In this document: in pieces, positions 7,913 through 14,451 of the stretch | Position numbering within the stretch: the first letter of the stretch is position 1 | Layout: each line of letters starts with the position of its first letter | NCBI GenBank assembly: GCA_022865275.1 | Contig: JALIDQ010000004.1 | Location: 1 to 41,187, forward strand | DNA: 41,187 nucleotides | From: Candidatus Nanohalarchaeota archaeon QJJ-9 | Lineage (GTDB): Archaea > Nanohalarchaeota > Nanosalinia > Nanosalinales > Nanoanaerosalinaceae | Direction: 5' to 3' | The notes under the pieces: generated by a model | The model's input: only the letters and a program-made list of their open reading frames with translations | Database searches by the model: none | Told to the model about the DNA's origin: nothing | Position numbers and translations under genes: made by a program

Positions 7913-9019
7913 TTACTGCTGTTGGATAACTTTCAGTCCAAGCTCTTCCATCTCTTCTTCAGCCTCTTTCTGTTCCTGTTCTACAGGGCCGAGGACGTAA
8001 GGGGATTCTACACCGGTGATGATTGAGATAACCTGGACCTTGCCTTTTAGTTCCTCGTTAAGCCTTGCTCCCCAGATGACCTGTGCCTGAGGATCTAGCT
8101 TTTCCATCACGGTCTGTCCTATATCGTTGATTTCGTTGAGCGATAGGTCGTTTCCGCCTTCTACGTGTAGTAGAGCTCCACTTGCACCATCGAATTCCAC
8201 GTCAAGGAGGGGGTTACTCAGTGCCTCTGCAATAGCTTCTTTTCCTTTGTTTCTAGTGTCTGATTCTCCGTATCCGACTACTGCAACTCCTCCTGAATGC
8301 ATGATAGACTTGACGTCTGCGTAGTCCAGGTTGACTAGGGAAGGCTTGGAGATTGTTTCCGTGACACCTTTTATCATGGTTGTTATAAGCTCGTCCGCTA
8401 CTCCGAATGCCTGGTCAAGAGGCATGTCTCCTGCAATATCTATCAGCTTGTCGTTTTCGATTACGATTGCGGTGTCTACGTGTTGCCTAAGTCTATAAAG
8501 TCCGTCTTCTGCTTTTTCCTTCCTTGCTCCTTCTATTTCGAACGGTAGTGTTACGGTTCCGATTACTATGCAGTCTTCGTCTTTTGCGATGTCGGCTAGT
8601 ACGGGGATTGCTCCTGTACCGGTTCCTCCTCCAAGTCCACATGTGAGGAATACCATGTCGGCTTCGTCAAACAGGCTTCTCAATTCGGAGCGGTTTTCTT
8701 CTGCTGCTCTTGCTCCCTGTTTAGGGTGTCCTCCTGCTCCTAGTCCGTTTGTGAGGTCTTTTCCGATTAGGATTTTTCTGTCAGCTTTAGAGATTTTTAG
8801 GTGCTGTTTATCGGTGTTGACTGCTATGGTCTCTGCTCCGTCTACTCCTTTGGTCTGCATTCTTGTGACCATGTTGTTACCTGCTCCCCCTATTCCGACG
8901 ACTAGTATCTTTGCATCTTTTACGTCGTCTAGCCCCTCCATTCCTGAAGGGTCCGGACTGTTCTGGTTGTTTGTGTTTGGATTTTCTTCCTCGGCCGCGT
9001 TCTCGATTATGGATTCCAT
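7913..9019 (-). CDS. ftsZ: Cell division protein FtsZ
   Basis: Tubulin-like GTPase that forms the division ring. The sequence shows GIGGAGNNMVTRM near the N-terminus, the tubulin signature GGGTGTGAIPV, and the T7-loop region with NLDYADVKSIM. The C-terminal tail is short and acidic/Gln-rich. The track starts at 9052 (MLHQKPYKEMK), but a TATA box at 9061-9070 would put the transcript start near 9040, excluding that ATG. MESIIENA at 9019 has an AGGAG 7 nt upstream and is preferred; ATG 9025 directly abuts that AGGAG. The protein is then 368 aa. It is transcribed alone. Confidence 0.94.
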   Translation of the reverse strand: MESIIENAAEEENPNTNNQNSPDPSGMEGLDDVKDAKILVVGIGGAGNNMVTRMQTKGVDGAETIAVNTDKQHLKISKADRKILIGKDLTNGLGAGGHPKQGARAAEENRSELRSLFDEADMVFLTCGLGGGTGTGAIPVLADIAKDEDCIVIGTVTLPFEIEGARKEKAEDGLYRLRQHVDTAIVIENDKLIDIAGDMPLDQAFGVADELITTMIKGVTETISKPSLVNLDYADVKSIMHSGGVAVVGYGESDTRNKGKEAIAEALSNPLLDVEFDGASGALLHVEGGNDLSLNEINDIGQTVMEKLDPQAQVIWGARLNEELKGKVQVISIITGVESPYVLGPVEQEQKEAEEEMEELGLKVIQQQ

Positions 9020-9060
9020 CTTCATCTCCTTGTATGGTTTTTGGTGTAACATCGAAACTT

Positions 9061-9070
9061 TTTTTAAAAG
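9061..9070 (-). promoter_or_regulatory. TATA box of ftsZ
   Basis: On the minus strand it reads cttttaaaaa. Its position implies transcription beginning near 9040, followed by an AGGAG ribosome-binding site and ATG at 9019. This is one of the few starts here with a visible Shine-Dalgarno. Confidence 0.45.
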
Positions 9071-9082
9071 CGCGATGCAATA

Positions 9083-9277
9083 CTTTCTTAGTAACTGAGA
9101 AAGATCGGTTGGATATTCAACTTCGACCGAGAGAAATGCCTACATAAAACTAGTTGCCCAAGAATTCGTCTGAGTTTTGCCCAAAATTCAGCCGAGTTGC
9201 CTAAATGAGTTCCAAGCTTTTGCCCGAAAGCTTGTCTTGACTCGTGTTGCCCAGACACGAGACGAAACTGAACTCGG
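9083..9277. repeat. Hairpin array with five TTGCC(C/T) motifs
   Basis: The 394-bp gap between ftsZ and the YbaK gene holds a chain of inverted repeats. Examples are ctttct/agaaag (9083-9103), tcggttg/cgaccga (9105-9130, one wobble), tgagtttt-gccc-aaaattca (9171-9190), aagctttt-gccc-gaaagctt (9214-9233) and ctcgtgt-tgcccag-acacgag (9241-9261). A long-range pair joins ccgagtt (9192-9198) and aactcgg (9271-9277). TTGCC(C/T) begins at 9154, 9177, 9197, 9220 and 9247, so every 20-27 nt, and lies at or in several hairpin loops. The strand and role are unknown. It could be a regulatory RNA, a structured leader or a protein-binding DNA array. Confidence 0.5.
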
Positions 9278-9382
9278 ATATAGTGATTACTATGTTTTAA
9301 TTCTTTGTAACCATTTATTAATATTGTTCGACTCTAAACCTTGTTTTGTGAAACATGTTTTTTACCCGATGTTTTTCGACAG

Positions 9383-9390
9383 TTTTTTAT
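9383..9390 (+). promoter_or_regulatory. TATA-like box of the YbaK-domain gene
   Basis: The stretch ttttttat is centred about 27 nt before the ATG at 9414. This spacing supports that start over the upstream start at 9177 in the ORF track. Confidence 0.4.
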
Positions 9391-9413
9391 GGCTATCCTG
9401 GCAGGACTTATTT

Positions 9414-9839
9414 ATGAAGCTGGATAGTTTTTTCGATGAGAAGGATATAAGTTTTGAGGTGTTTGATGATTTTTCTGGAAGCCTGGATACTGCTCCTGAA
9501 CTGGATGAATCTAAACTGGTGAGGAGCCTGGTTCTTAAGAGGCAGGAAGGTTATCTACACTGTCTTCTTCCCAGTTCATCTAATGTCGATGAAGAGGCTT
9601 TACCTGCAGCGGTTAAGCTTGTTTCTCCTGTGGAGGTTGAGCAGGTTACTGGGTTTGAACCTGAGGGCCTACATCCGTTCTATTCTGGTATGAGGAAACT
9701 TGTTGATCTTGAGCTTTTGAAAAAGGAAGTACTGTATTTTGAGGCTGGAGAGTCTGGAAGGGTTGTTAAGCTTGGAAGGGATGATTTTTTCCGAGCGCTG
9801 GAGAGCTTTGACTTTGAGGTTACTGAGGTCTTTGAATAG
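9414..9839 (+). CDS. YbaK/EbsC-type aminoacyl-tRNA deacylase
   Basis: A probable stand-alone editing protein that hydrolyses mischarged tRNA (Cys- or Ala-tRNA(Pro) type in the family). From MKLDSFF the protein is 141 aa, a usual length for single-domain YbaK proteins. The family pattern is visible: LVRSLVLKRQEGYLHCLLP, then VKLVSPVEVEQVTGFEPEGLHPF, then a late VLYFEAGESGRVVKL. The track's upstream extension (9177-9413) is Cys- and aromatic-rich, unlike the rest, and runs through the hairpin array, so it is excluded. The substrate cannot be read from sequence. Confidence 0.8.
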   Translation: MKLDSFFDEKDISFEVFDDFSGSLDTAPELDESKLVRSLVLKRQEGYLHCLLPSSSNVDEEALPAAVKLVSPVEVEQVTGFEPEGLHPFYSGMRKLVDLELLKKEVLYFEAGESGRVVKLGRDDFFRALESFDFEVTEVFE

Positions 9840-9891
9840 AAATAGTCTGTGATGAGGTTTTTTAAGAAAATATTGGAATGGAAGAAGGATT

Positions 9892-10116
9892 TTACTCCTC
9901 TTCCTGAGCCTGTTGCATCTGCTCCTGCTGATCTTGGATGTTCTGCACTATTTCCTGTGCTTTCTCGTTGATCTCTTCTTCTTCTACGATTTCTTTTTCT
10001 ACTAGTGTTTCGATCAATGCGTTTAGGGAGATTTCCATGTTCCCCATCTTCTGCTGAATGACCTGCATCAGCTGCTGCTGATTGCCTTGTCCGCCTTGGA
10101 TATTTCCTTCTGGCAT
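9892..10116 (-). CDS. Small Gln/Glu-rich coiled-coil protein, 74 aa
   Basis: Not recognised. The N-terminal half is Gly/Gln-rich (QGGQGNQQQLMQVIQQKMGNME), the middle reads ISLNALIETLVEKEIVEEEEI and the end is a Gln/Glu coiled coil. It looks like a helical adaptor or oligomerising protein; the middle resembles short phage-type proteins, but this is not firm. The gene has its own TATA box (10145-10154) and is divergent from the next small gene, sharing a short promoter region with it. Confidence 0.6.
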   Translation of the reverse strand: MPEGNIQGGQGNQQQLMQVIQQKMGNMEISLNALIETLVEKEIVEEEEINEKAQEIVQNIQDQQEQMQQAQEEE

Positions 10117-10144
10117 AGTATCACTATCAAGCGTTCCCTGCCAG

Positions 10145-10154
10145 CTTTTAAAAA
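10145..10154 (-). promoter_or_regulatory. TATA box of the 74-aa gene (divergent promoter pair)
   Basis: cttttaaaaa lies about 33 nt before the ATG at 10116. A plus-strand TATA box follows about 30 bp away. Confidence 0.4.
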
Positions 10155-10173
10155 GGTGGTCCTGGAATGGTTA

Positions 10174-10183
10174 GTTTTTAAAG
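10174..10183 (+). promoter_or_regulatory. TATA box of the 113-aa acidic protein gene
   Basis: gtttttaaag is centred 27 nt before a GTG at 10205 and 36 nt before the ATG at 10214, so either could be the start. Confidence 0.4.
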
Positions 10184-10213
10184 ACTTGAGGGTAATAACA
10201 TACTGTGGTATCC

Positions 10214-10555
10214 ATGCAGTACAGTGAAGAGGAAGCAGAACATGTTGCGGCTATGAAAGATTTCTTCTATATCCTGGACAGAGACTTTAAAGAGGTATAC
10301 GATGAAATTAATGATTTGAAGGAGTATACTAGAGACCTACAGAATGTGACAGGGATCCTCAACTCTGAGGAAGTCAGGAAAGAAGCTGAAAGAGATCCTG
10401 AAGAAGTTCTTGTCGACCAGTTGGAGGAGTCTGATATCTCTGAGATGTACGGGGATTTACTGGTTTTCCTTGACGGGTACAAGTCCGCTGTAGAATCCTA
10501 TGAAAGGCTTTTAGACGAGGGCTGGTCTCGCGAAGATGTGCTCGAGTCGATCTAG
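10214..10555 (+). CDS. Acidic hypothetical protein, about 113 aa
   Basis: No known family. The sequence is highly acidic and predicted all-helical (EEEAEHVAAMKDFFYILDRDFKEVYDEINDLKEYTRDLQ), with no Cys, membrane segment or catalytic motif. The start is chosen at ATG 10214. GTG 10205 (three residues longer) matches the usual TATA-to-start spacing better and cannot be excluded. It is followed by a T-rich terminator-like stretch and then the tRNA-Ser gene. Confidence 0.6.
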   Translation: MQYSEEEAEHVAAMKDFFYILDRDFKEVYDEINDLKEYTRDLQNVTGILNSEEVRKEAERDPEEVLVDQLEESDISEMYGDLLVFLDGYKSAVESYERLLDEGWSREDVLESI

Positions 10556-10560
10556 TCTTC

Positions 10561-10578
10561 GTTTTTGATTGGTTTTTT
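10561..10578 (+). terminator. T-rich transcription terminator
   Basis: Two T runs (gttttt and ggtttttt) lie within 18 nt, right after the stop of the acidic protein gene. Archaeal RNA polymerase terminates at such oligo-T tracts. Confidence 0.4.
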
Positions 10579-10588
10579 AGGTTTCTTC

Positions 10589-10607
10589 TAGTCCCTACTA
10601 GGGATTA
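10589..10607. repeat. Palindrome overlapping the tRNA-Ser promoter
   Basis: tagtccctactagggatta is a 19-bp near-perfect inverted repeat around a single central base, with one G-T wobble. It abuts the AT-rich attaaaaaaca that serves as the likely TATA box about 30 nt before the tRNA. It could be an operator, a terminator hairpin or chance. Confidence 0.35.
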
Positions 10608-10638
10608 AAAAACATTTGCGGGTAATGTTTGTGTGAAA

Positions 10639-10816
10639 GCCCAGGTGGCAGAGTCTGGTTCATTGCGCCGGATTCGAGCTTAGATGCGAGCCCTTCCCTC
10701 TAAGTCACTACGGTTCCACTCTCACTTCGTTCGAGTCAGGACCCCTAAAGGTTGTTTGAGATGACGAGATATCCGGTGGGCGCAAGCCCTCGCAGGTTCA
10801 AATCCTGCCCTGGGCG
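10639..10816 (+). tRNA. tRNA-Ser (anticodon CGA) with a 92-nt intron
   Basis: The acceptor stem GCCCAGG (10639-10645) pairs with CCTGGGC (10809-10815), with discriminator G at 10816 as in archaeal tRNA-Ser. The D-stem GCA/TGC, anticodon stem CCGGA/TCCGG, long variable arm GGGC-GCAA-GCCC and T-arm GCAGG-TTCAAAT-CCTGC all fit a type II tRNA. With the intron removed the anticodon is CGA (reads UCG). No CCA is encoded. A TATA-like box (attaaaaaaca, 10604-10614) is correctly placed upstream. Confidence 0.93.
10679..10770 (+). other. tRNA-Ser intron at position 37/38 (bulge-helix-bulge)
   Basis: The intron begins after G37 (10678) and ends before A38 (10771). The expected central 4-bp helix is visible: tRNA nucleotides 32-35 (ttcg) pair with cgag near the intron's 3' end (one G-U). 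This leaves 3-nt bulges ag^c and at^a at the two cut sites. This is the substrate of the archaeal tRNA splicing endonuclease, which is not encoded in this window. Confidence 0.85.
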
Positions 10817-10865
10817 TCACTTCGTTCCTTCCAGCGATTATTTAAACACTCGTCTTCTCTCCGAG

Positions 10866-10894
10866 AAGCCTCGTATCAAATCCTGCCCTGGGCG
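10866..10894 (+). pseudogene. Decayed second copy of the tRNA-Ser 3' end
   Basis: tcaaatcctgccctgggcg (10876-10894) repeats exactly the last 19 nt of the tRNA (10798-10816). Before it, aagcctcg resembles aagccctcg of the tRNA variable arm, with a few bases lost in between. The copy therefore covers the variable arm end, T-arm and acceptor strand. No 5' tRNA half accompanies it. A TATA-like tttaaa (10841-10846) lies about 30 nt upstream. Confidence 0.7.
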
Positions 10895-10939
10895 CTAGTC
10901 TTTTGATTTAAAAATCTGGAGTTTTAACCCTTCTCTACG

Positions 10940-11500
10940 ATGGACCTTGCATACTTCCTCTCGGAGATAAACCAGCTTGAGAAGGTTCCTAGGACTGGAT
11001 GGCTACATATGGGTATAGACGATCCTCCTTCTGTTGCGGAACACTCCTACCAGGTCGCGGTCCTAGCCTACCTTATAGCGAAGATGGAGGGGGAAGACCC
11101 TCAGAAAGCTGCTTCCATCGCGTTGTTCCACGATCTAGGAGAGGCAAGGATTTTTGACATGCACTGGATCGCCCAGAAGTACTTTGATACAGATGAAGCG
11201 GAGGAAGAAGCTTTCCGTGACATAGCGGAGAGAGCTGAACCGATAGAAGAGGATATCAACGATTATTTCGACGAGTACGAGGAACGGGATTCAGAGATAG
11301 CTAAAATCGTAAAGGATGCGGACCATCTAACCTACGCGATGACCTCTAAAGAATACATTTCCCAGGGCTATGAAAAGCTGGAAGTCTACTTCGATAGGTC
11401 TATGGAGTTGCTAAAGACTGATTCTGCAAAGAAGCTAGGCGAGCAGTTGAGAGACATGGAACCCAGGGAACCATACAGAGACGTGGAGACTAAGGATTGA
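10940..11500 (+). CDS. HD-domain hydrolase, YfbR/HDDC2-like 5'-nucleotidase
   Basis: A 186-aa metal-dependent phosphohydrolase. The family (E. coli YfbR, human HDDC2) removes phosphate from deoxynucleoside monophosphates. The metal-binding pattern is complete: H in SVAEHSYQVA (about residue 35), the HD pair in ALFHDLGEAR (about 64-65) and D in IVKDADHL (about 128). PRTGWLHMGIDDPPSVAEHS is characteristic of this subgroup. A TATA-like box (gatttaaaaat) lies about 30 nt upstream of the ATG. It is convergent with the APH-like kinase. The exact substrate is inferred from the family. Confidence 0.88.
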   Translation: MDLAYFLSEINQLEKVPRTGWLHMGIDDPPSVAEHSYQVAVLAYLIAKMEGEDPQKAASIALFHDLGEARIFDMHWIAQKYFDTDEAEEEAFRDIAERAEPIEEDINDYFDEYEERDSEIAKIVKDADHLTYAMTSKEYISQGYEKLEVYFDRSMELLKTDSAKKLGEQLRDMEPREPYRDVETKD

Positions 11501-11514
11501 GTCTAGCTGAGGAG

Positions 11515-12381
11515 CTAAACCTTAGGTTCTACTACCTTATCAAACACCTTTTTCGCTTTCTGGTAGTTTTCCTCCTGGTTCTTGAAGAATCCCATAAGCT
11601 CTAGCGCAGGTATGAGTTTTAAAACATTTTTATGGTTTTTATAGTTCTCTGGCAGATTTCTTTTACGTTTATAACCTCTTATAATCGATTCAAATCCTTC
11701 TGAAAAAATGTTAGTCGATACTTCCGCCTTTGCTAGGTCGTAGGAAGTCGAGAGCGACATCGCGTATTCCCAGTCGATTATTCCCGAGATTTCTCCGTCA
11801 TCGACCATTACCTGCCAGAGACCAAAATCGTTATGGCAGAGCCTTCTCTCAGAGTCTTCAGGGATTTTTTCTAGGATCTTTCTGGCTTTTTCCGTCTCTT
11901 TATCTGTTAACTTGCCCTCAAGCTTTTCTAGGTTGTTTTTTACAATCCTTTCCGCATAATCTATAAACGATTCCCTTTCAATGTCTTTGTACAGGATAGT
12001 TCCCTGCTTATTGTACTCTATACTATGCACTTTTGCAAGGATTCTCCCCGCCTCCTCCAGTAGCTCTTCTCTGTTTTCTTCTATACCTTCTAGATTCTTC
12101 TTTCCCAGGTCTTCCATTATGTAGAAATGGTTTCCCAGCCTTTTCCCCTCAAGGTCCTGGTACTCTATTTCTGGAACCGGGATTTCGGTGTTCGACAGCT
12201 TTTCAAGAAGGTATACTTCCTTGTCCAGCTTCCATTCCCCTTCTTCCGGTGATATCTTAGCTATCTTGGTTTCTCCGCCTAGTTCGATCCGGTAGACCTG
12301 ATTGTGCTCGCTGGGTAGCTTCTCCAGCTCTGGTTTCTCTCCGTAAAGTTTTTTCGCGAGTGCTTTCAGTTTTTCCTCCAT
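11515..12381 (-). CDS. APH-family small-molecule kinase/phosphotransferase
   Basis: A 288-aa protein with the aminoglycoside phosphotransferase fold. The N-lobe shows YRIELGGETKIAKISPEEGEW, the C-lobe the Brenner-like motif LCHNDFGLWQVMV, and the metal motif IIDWEYA. The usual Asn of HxDxxxxN is Gln here (HNDFGLWQ). Members of PF01636 phosphorylate very different molecules (sugars, choline, homoserine, antibiotics), so the substrate is unknown and antibiotic resistance should not be assumed. It stands alone between convergent and divergent neighbours. Confidence 0.82.
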   Translation of the reverse strand: MEEKLKALAKKLYGEKPELEKLPSEHNQVYRIELGGETKIAKISPEEGEWKLDKEVYLLEKLSNTEIPVPEIEYQDLEGKRLGNHFYIMEDLGKKNLEGIEENREELLEEAGRILAKVHSIEYNKQGTILYKDIERESFIDYAERIVKNNLEKLEGKLTDKETEKARKILEKIPEDSERRLCHNDFGLWQVMVDDGEISGIIDWEYAMSLSTSYDLAKAEVSTNIFSEGFESIIRGYKRKRNLPENYKNHKNVLKLIPALELMGFFKNQEENYQKAKKVFDKVVEPKV

Positions 12382-12487
12382 AAACCCGCTTTATTCTTCA
12401 GGGATTTAATTTTTGGTGGAGGAAATTTTTCCTCCTGCTAAAAGACATTTAAGTCCGCTTCTACAATATTCCGTTGGTGCTTTGAAA

Positions 12488-12721
12488 ATGTGTGGAATAG
12501 AACTTGTGAACAGCTACCTTGATGTGGTTCTTAGGATTGTACTAGTACCGCTTCTGCTACTGACGGTATATCTGCTGTACAGAGCTATAGTAACCCTTGA
12601 CAAACTTGATGAAGCAGCTGAGACTCTTGAAGAAGGAGTTGAGGACCTTGGAGACTCGGCTGAAACTGTTAAAGAACTCATCGATTTGCTTAAAAAGCTT
12701 CCTTTTGTCTCCGGAGCTTGA
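12488..12721 (+). CDS. Single-pass membrane protein with coiled-coil tail, 77 aa
   Basis: The ORF track begins at 12413, but ATG 12488 (MCGIELVNSYLDVVLRI) is preferred because the upstream part is promoter-like. One transmembrane helix (about residues 12-33) is followed by an amphipathic acidic helix (LDKLDEAAETLEEGVEDLGDSAETVKELIDLL). The layout resembles small DUF948-like membrane coiled-coil proteins, but no family is certain. The next 65-aa gene begins 15 bp later on the same strand and is probably in the same operon. Confidence 0.55.
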   Translation: MCGIELVNSYLDVVLRIVLVPLLLLTVYLLYRAIVTLDKLDEAAETLEEGVEDLGDSAETVKELIDLLKKLPFVSGA

Positions 12722-12736
12722 TTTAGAGGGATTAGC

Positions 12737-12934
12737 TTGTCAGGAAACGTAGAAGAGCTTGCAGGAGCTGTTGAAGAGTGGAAGCAGGCTAAGTACCACT
12801 TGCTCAATCTTGTAAAGGCTTTCGAGGACTCGGAGCTGAATATGCAGGAGTTCAAGGAGGAATTCGTGGAGGAAGGGAAACCGCTTGACCAGGAACTGTT
12901 CAAAGCGGTGGAAAACTTGGATGAGGAACGGTAG
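12737..12934 (+). CDS. Small acidic helical protein, 65 aa
   Basis: TTG start at 12737 with a GAGGG sequence about 7 nt upstream, which decides the start. The protein is helical and acidic (VEELAGAVEEWKQAKYHLLNLVKAFEDSELNMQEFKEEF) with no membrane segment. It follows the small membrane coiled-coil gene closely, and the two may work together. It ends one base before the convergent next gene. Function unknown. Confidence 0.5.
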   Translation: MSGNVEELAGAVEEWKQAKYHLLNLVKAFEDSELNMQEFKEEFVEEGKPLDQELFKAVENLDEER

Positions 12935-13363
12935 CTACCAGTATCCCGCGTTCCTCTTCACTACTCGGTAAAGCTTGTCCTCTAGGTCAGGGTTTCTTTC
13001 TTCAATACTTTCTTCTTTCTCTATCTCCCACCATTCCGCGTATTTCTCGTCCATTGAATCCAGGAGGTCTATCATGTTCTCAAGAGAGTCTTCCAGTCTT
13101 TTTTCTCCGTCCAGTCCTATGAAGATTTCTTGCGGAGTCTCTATGTAGAAGCTAAGATTGTCGTGTCTGTCTATATACTTTTTCATAGCAGAATCCAACT
13201 GGGATCCTGACCATCCTGCTTCTTCTGCTTTTTTAGATAGAGGTGCATCGTATTTTACTTGGAAAAGATGCTTAGAATCGTCTTCGCCTATGTAGGCTAT
13301 CTCCGCTTTGTTGCTGTCGGATAGTTCGATACCTTTGAGAATCTCTTCTTTCTCATATTTCAT
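12935..13363 (-). CDS. Hypothetical protein, 142 aa
   Basis: No known family. The protein is acidic and probably alpha/beta: an N-terminal KAEIAYIGEDDSKHLFQVKYDAPLSKKAEEAG, a middle LSFYIETPQEIFIGLDG, then a Trp- and Glu-rich helix (DEKYAEWWEIEKEES). There are no cysteines or membrane segments. It lies just downstream of the minus-strand 191-aa gene, 33 bp away, with an AT-rich gap between them (aaaatttttatac) that could hold its own promoter. Confidence 0.55.
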   Translation of the reverse strand: MKYEKEEILKGIELSDSNKAEIAYIGEDDSKHLFQVKYDAPLSKKAEEAGWSGSQLDSAMKKYIDRHDNLSFYIETPQEIFIGLDGEKRLEDSLENMIDLLDSMDEKYAEWWEIEKEESIEERNPDLEDKLYRVVKRNAGYW

Positions 13364-13396
13364 ATTTACTACCTACTACTCAAAATTTTTATACTT

Positions 13397-13972
13397 TTAC
13401 AATTCTCTGAGCTCTTCCAAGACCTCTTGGTAACGGCTTCCTTCACTGATTATTTCTTTTAATCCAACATCTTCCCAGTCATAGTCCCCGAGCCTGGCTG
13501 TTTTTTCCCATTTCTCTGTTTTATGGTTTCCTTCTTCTAAAATTCTCTTTAAAACGAACCTTGAGTTGAACCCGCTGTTCCTCCTTCCAAACGTAAGTTC
13601 TGGAACGATGTTTGTTTCCACCTTTTTTCCTGTTGTTTCTTCTCCCTCTTTTATGCTTTGATAGGTGTTGTAGAGGCAAGCTTCGACATTCCCCCCGCAG
13701 AGGTCTATACTATCGTAATCTTCTACTATCACTGCTGAGTGCTGCTCTTCTATAAATCCTTTTCCTCTTGAAGGCTGGTAGCGCTGGTCTGGTATAATCA
13801 TATCATAGCTCTCGAACCCGCCGTAGGGCTGTCGTTCATCCTCGCTACCTTTTAGCATCACGAGGATTTTGTCTCCTGAATCTTTCTCCAGAGCTTTTTC
13901 GAACTCGTCTTCAAGCAGTCCCTGGTCGTAGACCGGATAAGGATGCACGTATATTTCTGCGGGTTCCACCAT
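13397..13972 (-). CDS. Hypothetical protein, 191 aa
   Basis: The track starts at 14023 (MKPCNNNKR), but ATG 13972 (MVEPAEIYVHPYPVYDQ) fits better because an AT-rich TATA-like element (caataaaagg) lies about 30 nt upstream. A notable segment is SAVIVEDYDSIDLCGGNVEACLYNTYQSI, which recalls the cysteine-bearing helix of isochorismatase-type cysteine hydrolases. The rest does not clearly match, so this is only a hint. Soluble and acidic. Function unknown. Confidence 0.55.
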   Translation of the reverse strand: MVEPAEIYVHPYPVYDQGLLEDEFEKALEKDSGDKILVMLKGSEDERQPYGGFESYDMIIPDQRYQPSRGKGFIEEQHSAVIVEDYDSIDLCGGNVEACLYNTYQSIKEGEETTGKKVETNIVPELTFGRRNSGFNSRFVLKRILEEGNHKTEKWEKTARLGDYDWEDVGLKEIISEGSRYQEVLEELREL

Positions 13973-14055
13973 AGCGGACAAGTTAGAAATGGTTATCCTT
14001 TTATTGTTATTGCAGGGTTTCAACCCTTTGATTTAAATTATCTGCTCGAGTAAAT

Positions 14056-14376
14056 ATGCTTATGGCAGAAAAAAGAAGTCCTCTGGCAGCTATTGTCCTT
14101 TCAGTGATAACTTTAGGAATTTATGCTCTGTACTGGTTCTACTCGACCAGCAAAGAGCTGATCAATGAAGCAGGAGAGGATTCTTCACCAGCACTATGGC
14201 TAATAGGTCTATTTGTACCACTTGTGAACTTTATCGTCTTTTGGAAGTACTCCAAGACCTATGATAAAGCGTTAGGAACGGACGATAGTCTGGTGATCTT
14301 CCTGCTGTTTGTAGTAATCTTCCCAGCAGCGATCTACATCGTACAGGACAAGATAAACGAGGAGCTCCATAGCTAG
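14056..14376 (+). CDS. DUF4234-like membrane protein
   Basis: A 106-aa protein with three hydrophobic helices (about residues 10-30, 46-63 and 80-97). It shows the typical N-terminal pattern of DUF4234, a charged residue then P..AIVLSVITLGIYALYWFYSTSKEL; similar small proteins are common in bacteria and archaea without a known function. ATG 14056 and ATG 14062 are both possible starts. A T-rich stretch after the stop (ctttttttcttctt) may terminate transcription before the photolyase gene. Confidence 0.75.
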   Translation: MLMAEKRSPLAAIVLSVITLGIYALYWFYSTSKELINEAGEDSSPALWLIGLFVPLVNFIVFWKYSKTYDKALGTDDSLVIFLLFVVIFPAAIYIVQDKINEELHS

Positions 14377-14451
14377 GTTTTCAAGCTCCTCTTTCACTCT
14401 TTTTTTCTTCTTATAGAAAAGGTTGAAAAATCTCGTCACATATATCCAACC

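Noticed and set aside
7913-9098. Long plus-strand ORFs opposite ftsZ (e.g. 8568..9098) and the minus-strand frame 8877..9080
   Set aside because: Shadow frames of ftsZ with low-complexity Ser/Pro or Arg-rich products; ftsZ is unambiguous.
9083-9277. CRISPR array or simple tandem repeat
   Set aside because: Only a 6-7-nt motif recurs. Stems differ between units, spacing varies from 20 to 27 nt, and no cas genes are present.
9177-9413. N-terminal extension of the YbaK protein in the ORF track
   Set aside because: Composition is unlike the rest of the proteome (Cys- and Phe-rich), it runs through the hairpin array, and a TATA-like box supports the ATG at 9414.
10817-10894. A second functional tRNA gene
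   Set aside because: Only the variable-arm end, T-arm and 3' acceptor strand are present; no 5' acceptor strand, D-arm or anticodon arm.
11515-12381. Antibiotic resistance gene (aminoglycoside phosphotransferase)
   Set aside because: The APH fold is shared by many metabolic kinases; nothing in the sequence or context points to an antibiotic substrate.
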